Source: HXMU1420-2 sp017643305 (GTDB lineage Bacteria; Pseudomonadota; Alphaproteobacteria; Rhodobacterales; Rhodobacteraceae). From it: a stretch of 64,000 nucleotides of DNA. A program made the translations under genes and the position numbers. Below the pieces are notes generated by a model. It saw nothing but the letters and a program-made list of their open reading frames with translations, had not been told where the DNA came from and searched no databases. How positions within the stretch are numbered: the stretch's first letter is position 1; each line of letters starts with the position of its first letter. The stretch spans positions 3,224,001 through 3,288,000 of the forward strand of contig OZ244249.1 of NCBI GenBank assembly GCA_965217135.1, read 5' to 3'. Below, piece by piece: positions 59,866 to 64,000 of this stretch.

Positions 59866-61929
59866 ATGCCTTCCGGTTACTTGGTGTCTTTGGGCCCCGA
59901 TGGGACCCTGACGCTCGACGACAGCATTAGTGGCGGCTACACCGCCTTTACCACGGACAGCTTTATCGGCGCCGGCGAATGGGCCTGGTCCGGCACCTGG
60001 TCCGGCACCACCTACTACAACGAACTTGAACCGGGCGACTTTTATCTGGGCACGGACGGCAATGTTTATTTCGTTCCCGACTTCGGACAGGTGGACACCC
60101 TGTCAGCCGCAGAGCCCGTCAGCTTTCCCAGCTATTCCGAATTCAACATCGTCGACGGCACCAGCGCCGACGACAATATAAACAATGGCTATGTCGACAG
60201 CGATGGCGAAGGCATCAATGGTACCGGCGACAATGCCGACCTCGTTTTCGGGTACGCCGGGGATGACACAATCCGCGCACGAAGCGGCGAAGACACCGTA
60301 TATGGCGGCAGTGGCGATGATTTCATCCGTAGCGGCAGCGGCAATGACGTCGTTTATGGCGATGGTCAGGCCAGCTCCACCGAGGCACTGCACTGGTTCG
60401 CCGAAGGAAACGATGGCACTGACCTGAGCGCTGGGTTCACCCAGAACACCGGTGACATGGACGTCACCGTGTCGTTCACCAATGACGGCAACAACAACCC
60501 CGTCTACCAGGTGGAGACCAGCGACGAAATTTACACCACCGGAAGCGATCCATTCAGTGATCATTCCAGCCTGTACCTTTCGGGCAACGGCGACAACGCC
60601 ACCTCCACCACCACAATCGAATTTGCTGCCTCAGGCGACGCAGATGTCACGAACGAGGTCCAGAACGTCACCCTCCGCATCAATGATGTCGACTGGGCCT
60701 CCGGCAACCACGAGGACATCATCACCGTCAACGCCTTTGACGCAAACGGCGACCCGGTAGATGTGACCATCACCGTGACTGCCACCGGTTCCAACCAGGA
60801 CAGTGTGTCCGGCAATACCATCACCGCCGGTCAGCAGTCCGAAAGCCAGGCCGATGATACTGGCTCGGTCCTCATCGAAATCGATGGGCCAGTACAGACA
60901 GTCGAAATCGCCTATGAAAATGGGCTGAGCGGGACACAGGCGCTTTGGGTCAGCGATATCTATTTCGACACGATCCCGAACGAAGATGGCAACGACACGC
61001 TCGATGGTCGCGCAGGCGATGACACGCTGAGCGGCAATGGTGGAGCCGATTCACTCATTGGTGGGACAGGGGCAGACAGCGTCGATGGCGGCGATGGGGC
61101 CGACACGATCGAGGTGGGCGAGGGCGACACAATGTCCGGCGGCGCGGGTGATGACCTGTTCCGGCTCGTCGATCTTGCCGAAGCCGGGTCCTCCGACATA
61201 ACGCTTGTCGGTGGCGAAGACGACGAAACCGTGGGCGACACGCTGGATTTCAACGGCCTTGTCGATCTGAGCACCCTGAACCTGACCACTAACACACCCG
61301 GAGAACTGGCCGGCACTGTCGAACTGATTGCTGGCTCTCTCCTCACCTTCTCCAATATTGAAAACATCATCTGTTTCACCCCGGGCACGATGATCCGCAC
61401 ACCACATGGCGACCGCGCCATCGAAACCCTGCATCCGGGGGACATGATTCTGACCCAGGACAGCGGCCCGCAGCCGCTGTGCTGGATTGGCAGCCGCGCG
61501 GTGCCTGCCACTGGTGATCTGGCCCCGATCAGCCTGAACCCCGTCCTGTTCGCAGAGGCCCAGGCCCCGCTCCTTGTGAGCCTGCAGCACCGGATCCTGT
61601 GGGAAGGCCCACGCGCGCAGCTTTTGTTCGGCTCACGAGAGGTGTTCCTGCCTGCCAAGCACCTGGTCGGCGCCGGTCTGGCGCACAGCCTGCCAGGCGA
61701 CACCGTGACCTACATCCACCTGATGCTACCGCAGCACGAGGTCATCTTTGCCAATGGCGTGCCGACGGAGAGCTTCTTTCCGGGCGACGAAGCGCTGGCC
61801 AGTGTCAATGACTCGGCGCGTGACGAAATAATCAAAATATTCCCGGAACTGCGCAGTTGCACCGGCGCGTTTGACCAGACCGCCCGGCCCTGCATTCGCG
61901 GCCACGAAGTGGCACTGCTGGTGGCCTGA
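59866..61929 (+). CDS. RTX-repeat protein with C-terminal Hint (Hedgehog/intein) domain
   Basis: A 687-residue secreted-type protein. There is no N-terminal signal peptide. Calcium-binding RTX nonapeptide repeats lie at about residues 125-160 (GYAGDDTIRARSGEDTVYGG) and 375-430 (LDGRAGDDTLSGNGGADSL), with a beta-rich domain between them. Residues from about 503 form a Hint domain: CFTPGTMIRTPHGDRAIET, DMILTQDSGPQPLCWIG and later IFANGVPTESFFPG, the pattern common in Rhodobacteraceae RTX proteins. It is probably exported by a type I system not encoded here. The Hint part may self-cleave. It ends directly against the convergent PuuD-like gene. Confidence 0.88.
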   Translation: MPSGYLVSLGPDGTLTLDDSISGGYTAFTTDSFIGAGEWAWSGTWSGTTYYNELEPGDFYLGTDGNVYFVPDFGQVDTLSAAEPVSFPSYSEFNIVDGTSADDNINNGYVDSDGEGINGTGDNADLVFGYAGDDTIRARSGEDTVYGGSGDDFIRSGSGNDVVYGDGQASSTEALHWFAEGNDGTDLSAGFTQNTGDMDVTVSFTNDGNNNPVYQVETSDEIYTTGSDPFSDHSSLYLSGNGDNATSTTTIEFAASGDADVTNEVQNVTLRINDVDWASGNHEDIITVNAFDANGDPVDVTITVTATGSNQDSVSGNTITAGQQSESQADDTGSVLIEIDGPVQTVEIAYENGLSGTQALWVSDIYFDTIPNEDGNDTLDGRAGDDTLSGNGGADSLIGGTGADSVDGGDGADTIEVGEGDTMSGGAGDDLFRLVDLAEAGSSDITLVGGEDDETVGDTLDFNGLVDLSTLNLTTNTPGELAGTVELIAGSLLTFSNIENIICFTPGTMIRTPHGDRAIETLHPGDMILTQDSGPQPLCWIGSRAVPATGDLAPISLNPVLFAEAQAPLLVSLQHRILWEGPRAQLLFGSREVFLPAKHLVGAGLAHSLPGDTVTYIHLMLPQHEVIFANGVPTESFFPGDEALASVNDSARDEIIKIFPELRSCTGAFDQTARPCIRGHEVALLVA

Positions 61930-62709
61930 TTATTCGGCTGACACCGCGTAGAGCGGGCGTTTCCCACCGGCCCAGGCGCGCACGGCTTCCCCGAAGGCTT
62001 CAAACAGCGGGCGTGACACGGGGTCTTCCGCCGCCCGATATTCCGGATGCCACTGTACCGCCAGCGCAAAGCCCGGAGCACCTTCGATATAAATCGCCTC
62101 GGGCGTACCATCCAACGCGTGGCCGTCTATCGTTACGCGTGGACCAGGTTGCTTGATCCCCTGCCCGTGCAACGTGTTGGTCATCACCCGCGTCGCGCCG
62201 AAAATGCGGTGAAATGGCCCGCCTTCGCCCACGGTCACCTCATGACGCAGAGCAAATTTTTCCTCCAATGTACCGTCGGGAGGCATGCGATGGTTGTCGC
62301 GCCCCGGAAGATCGCGGATTTCCGGGTAGAGCGAGCCTCCCATTGCCACGTTCACCTCCTGAAATCCGCGGCAAATGCCGAGAAACGGCTGGCCTCGCTC
62401 CACACAGCTCCGCACCAGATCCAGCGCAACGCTATCGCGCGCCCGATCAAAGGTGCCATGCGCCTCGGTCTCGGCCTCCCCATATTCCTCCGGGTGCACA
62501 TTGGGCCGACCGCCGGTCAGAACGAACCCGTCACAGACCTCCATCAGCTCGGCAGCCGAAACATAACGGGGATCTGCTGGGATCAGCAGTGGCAGACAGC
62601 CCGACACGTCAGACACAGCCTGAGTGTTCATCGCACCGCTGGCATGCACCTCATACGTATCATTCAAAAGGTGCTGGTTTCCGAGAATTCCGACAACAGG
62701 GCGGTTCAT
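61930..62709 (-). CDS. gamma-glutamyl-gamma-aminobutyrate hydrolase (PuuD)-like class I amidotransferase
   Basis: A 259-residue class I glutamine amidotransferase-fold hydrolase. The nucleophile elbow is FLGICRGFQEVNVAMGG (Cys in GICRG), and the His/Glu of the triad are in LAVQWHPEYRA. MNRPVVGILGNQHLLNDT is the PuuD-like N-terminus. PuuD cleaves gamma-glutamyl-GABA in putrescine catabolism. No putrescine genes are nearby, so the substrate remains uncertain. The coding end abuts the RTX gene. Confidence 0.9.
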   Translation of the reverse strand: MNRPVVGILGNQHLLNDTYEVHASGAMNTQAVSDVSGCLPLLIPADPRYVSAAELMEVCDGFVLTGGRPNVHPEEYGEAETEAHGTFDRARDSVALDLVRSCVERGQPFLGICRGFQEVNVAMGGSLYPEIRDLPGRDNHRMPPDGTLEEKFALRHEVTVGEGGPFHRIFGATRVMTNTLHGQGIKQPGPRVTIDGHALDGTPEAIYIEGAPGFALAVQWHPEYRAAEDPVSRPLFEAFGEAVRAWAGGKRPLYAVSAE

Positions 62710-62974
62710 GACATTCCACGTGTCTGATTGTGCATCTGCGGCAATTTAGGGCCGCAGCGGCCGCACTGCAACAGGGATGCTTGCGCAGCTCTGTGTGATC
62801 CGGCGCACAGACAATGAGGAAGGGTATGACTGTTAAAAAATCGTGCAAAAGTTATCCATGACTTTTGCACACAACAGCTAGGGCACACAGCATTTTACCT
62901 ATGCCACTATCTCTGATCGCGGAACCGGAAGCTTCAAAGTTTCCGGTCCGGTTTCTAAAAAATCGATGCCGGCT
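62710..62974. promoter_or_regulatory. intergenic region between PuuD-like gene and glcB, with a perfect hairpin
   Basis: The 265-base gap holds a perfect 10-base inverted repeat GTGCAAAAGT (62843-62852) / ACTTTTGCAC (62861-62870), loop TATCCATG. A 7-base stem ACCGGAA/TTCCGGT lies at about 62925-62950 near the glcB stop and may help end the glcB transcript. The region carries the PuuD-like gene's promoter. The hairpin core GCAAAAGT/ACTTTTGC is the same as at 3570-3594 in the nuo operon. Confidence 0.55.
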
Positions 62975-64000
62975 TCAGGCGCTGGCTTTCAGTTCCAGCC
63001 GACGCGCATGCAGCACCGGTTCGGTATAGCCCGACGGTTGAACGCGCCCTTTGAAGACCAGATCACAGGCCGCCTGAAACGCGATCCCGTCGAAGCCCGG
63101 CGCCATCGGCGTATAGGCCGCATCGCCCGCATTCTGGCCATCGACTACGGTTGCCATCTTGCGCATCGCAGCCATGACCCGGTCAGGCCCTGCCACGCCG
63201 TGATGCAGCCAGTTGGCCAAGTGCTGCGCGCTGATCCGGCAGGTGGCGCGGTCTTCCATCAGGCCCACATCATTGATGTCGGGGACCTTGGAACAGCCAA
63301 CCCCCTGATCAACCCACCGCACCACGTAGCCCAGGATGCCCTGCGCGTTGTTCTCGATCTCGCGCGCGATCTCCTCGTCACTGAAATTGCGCCCTCCCGC
63401 CAGCGGGATCGACAACAGATCCTCCAGCGTGCCCCGTGCGCCGCCCGCAGCAATCTCATCCTGCCGGGTGTGCACGTTAATCTTGTGGTAATGCGTGGCA
63501 TGCAGCGTCGCCGCCGTGGGTGACGGCACCCAAGCACAGCTGGCCCCGGCCTGCGGATGGCCAATCTTCTGCTCCAGCATGTCCGCCATCGCATCCGGCG
63601 CAGCCCACATGCCCTTGCCGATCTGCGCTACCCCTTTCAGCCCGCAGGCCAGCCCGATATCCACGTTGCGATCCTCGTAGGATGCAATCCAGGCCGTACC
63701 CTTGATCTCGCCCTTTGGCAGCATCGGGCCCGCTTCCATGGATGTATGGATCTCGTCCCCCGTCCGGTCGAGGAAGCCGGTGTTGATGAACGCCACCCTC
63801 GATTTCGCCGCACGGATACATTCCTTGAGGTTGACGGAGGTGCGCCGTTCCTCATCCATGATGCCAATCTTCACCGTGTTGGCAGGCAGGCCTAGAACCG
63901 TTTCCACCTGTGTGAAAATCTCATCCGTGAAAGCCACCTCGTCCGGCCCGTGCATCTTGGGCTTCACCACGTAAACAGATCCGTGCAGGGAATTGCCCCC
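62975..64000 (-). CDS. glcB: malate synthase G (5' part beyond window)
   Basis: Malate synthase G condenses glyoxylate with acetyl-CoA, the glyoxylate-cycle entry step. About 340 C-terminal residues are present; the frame continues past the right edge, so the start is not visible. Family segments: VYVVKPKMHGPDEVAFTDE, KIGIMDEERRTSVNLKECI, AFINTGFLDRTGDEIHTSM and WVPSPTAATLHATHYHKINV. The residues around GIMDEERRTS, which hold catalytic and metal-site groups, are intact. The final LHARRLELKASA is a normal end. Confidence 0.96.
   Translation of the reverse strand, partial: GGNSLHGSVYVVKPKMHGPDEVAFTDEIFTQVETVLGLPANTVKIGIMDEERRTSVNLKECIRAAKSRVAFINTGFLDRTGDEIHTSMEAGPMLPKGEIKGTAWIASYEDRNVDIGLACGLKGVAQIGKGMWAAPDAMADMLEQKIGHPQAGASCAWVPSPTAATLHATHYHKINVHTRQDEIAAGGARGTLEDLLSIPLAGGRNFSDEEIAREIENNAQGILGYVVRWVDQGVGCSKVPDINDVGLMEDRATCRISAQHLANWLHHGVAGPDRVMAAMRKMATVVDGQNAGDAAYTPMAPGFDGIAFQAACDLVFKGRVQPSGYTEPVLHARRLELKASA

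Noticed and set aside
1..64000. Search for CRISPR arrays, tRNA genes, insertion sequences and integrases
   Set aside because: No spaced direct repeats, cloverleaf-like CCA ends, transposase motifs (DDE) or integrase motifs were seen when reading both strands.

Overview
The window looks like chromosomal DNA of a Rhodobacteraceae (Roseobacter-group) alphaproteobacterium. The evidence is an A-to-L nuo operon interleaved with small unrelated ORFs as in Rhodobacter and Paracoccus, a PccR-type regulator beside propionyl-CoA carboxylase, an alphaproteobacterial SspB, small families typical of this group (DUF5333-like, DUF5337-like, DUF4174), and high-GC coding sequence. No rRNA, tRNA, CRISPR array, integrase or transposase was seen. 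Gene starts were chosen by ribosome-binding sites, overlaps and where family similarity begins.

Region 1 (1-16675, all minus strand) is the respiratory complex I operon. It reads nuoA, B, C, an NTF2-like gene, D, two related small membrane proteins, E, a helix-hairpin-helix-like protein, a DUF5337-like membrane protein, F, a CxxC small protein, a broken DUF3291 gene, a lipoprotein, a DUF5333-like protein, G, a lipoprotein, H, I, a carboxymuconolactone decarboxylase-like gene, J, K and L. NuoL runs off the left edge. Many junctions overlap by 1-4 bases, so the extra genes are co-transcribed with the enzyme genes.

Region 2 (about 17400-32100) is an exopolysaccharide locus with genes on both strands. 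It holds a GT4 glycosyltransferase, a Wzc-like co-polymerase/tyrosine kinase, a Wzy-like polymerase or ligase, a secreted GH-A-like glycosidase, a polysaccharide pyruvyl transferase, a second GT4, a GT2 and a PglC/ExoY-type initiating transferase. Beside them is an unusual protein with condensation, carrier and thioesterase-like domains but no adenylation domain, followed directly by its own phosphopantetheinyl transferase. This is the best candidate for an undescribed system. No Wza or Wzx gene is in the window.

Region 3 (32100-36900) is housekeeping and miscellaneous: sspB, a frameshifted EEP-family nuclease, a TerB/DnaJ protein, a GNAT acetyltransferase, a VOC protein, a MAPEG protein and a FAH-superfamily hydratase.

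Region 4 (36900-50950) is propionyl-CoA metabolism: methylmalonyl-CoA mutase, pccA, pccB and the pccR regulator, with TTTGCAAA-type boxes upstream of pccB and pccR. Small lipoproteins, a DUF6497-like protein, a cupin, a RidA protein and an MFS drug transporter lie among them. Gene remnants lie next to pccB: an ICMT-like 3' fragment and an M10/RTX-like fragment.

Region 5 (50950-64000) is accessory metabolism: a YdcH protein, a hemerythrin-like protein, a GMC oxidoreductase and GST pair, a TTC38-like TPR protein, a TetR regulator divergent from a two-subunit molybdenum hydroxylase, a multiply broken HemG-like flavodoxin, an RTX-Hint secreted protein, a PuuD-type amidohydrolase and malate synthase G (cut by the right edge).

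Three genes carry clear inactivating lesions (DUF3291, EEP nuclease, HemG-like) and two more are fragments. This suggests ongoing gene decay, or in the single-lesion cases possible sequencing error.
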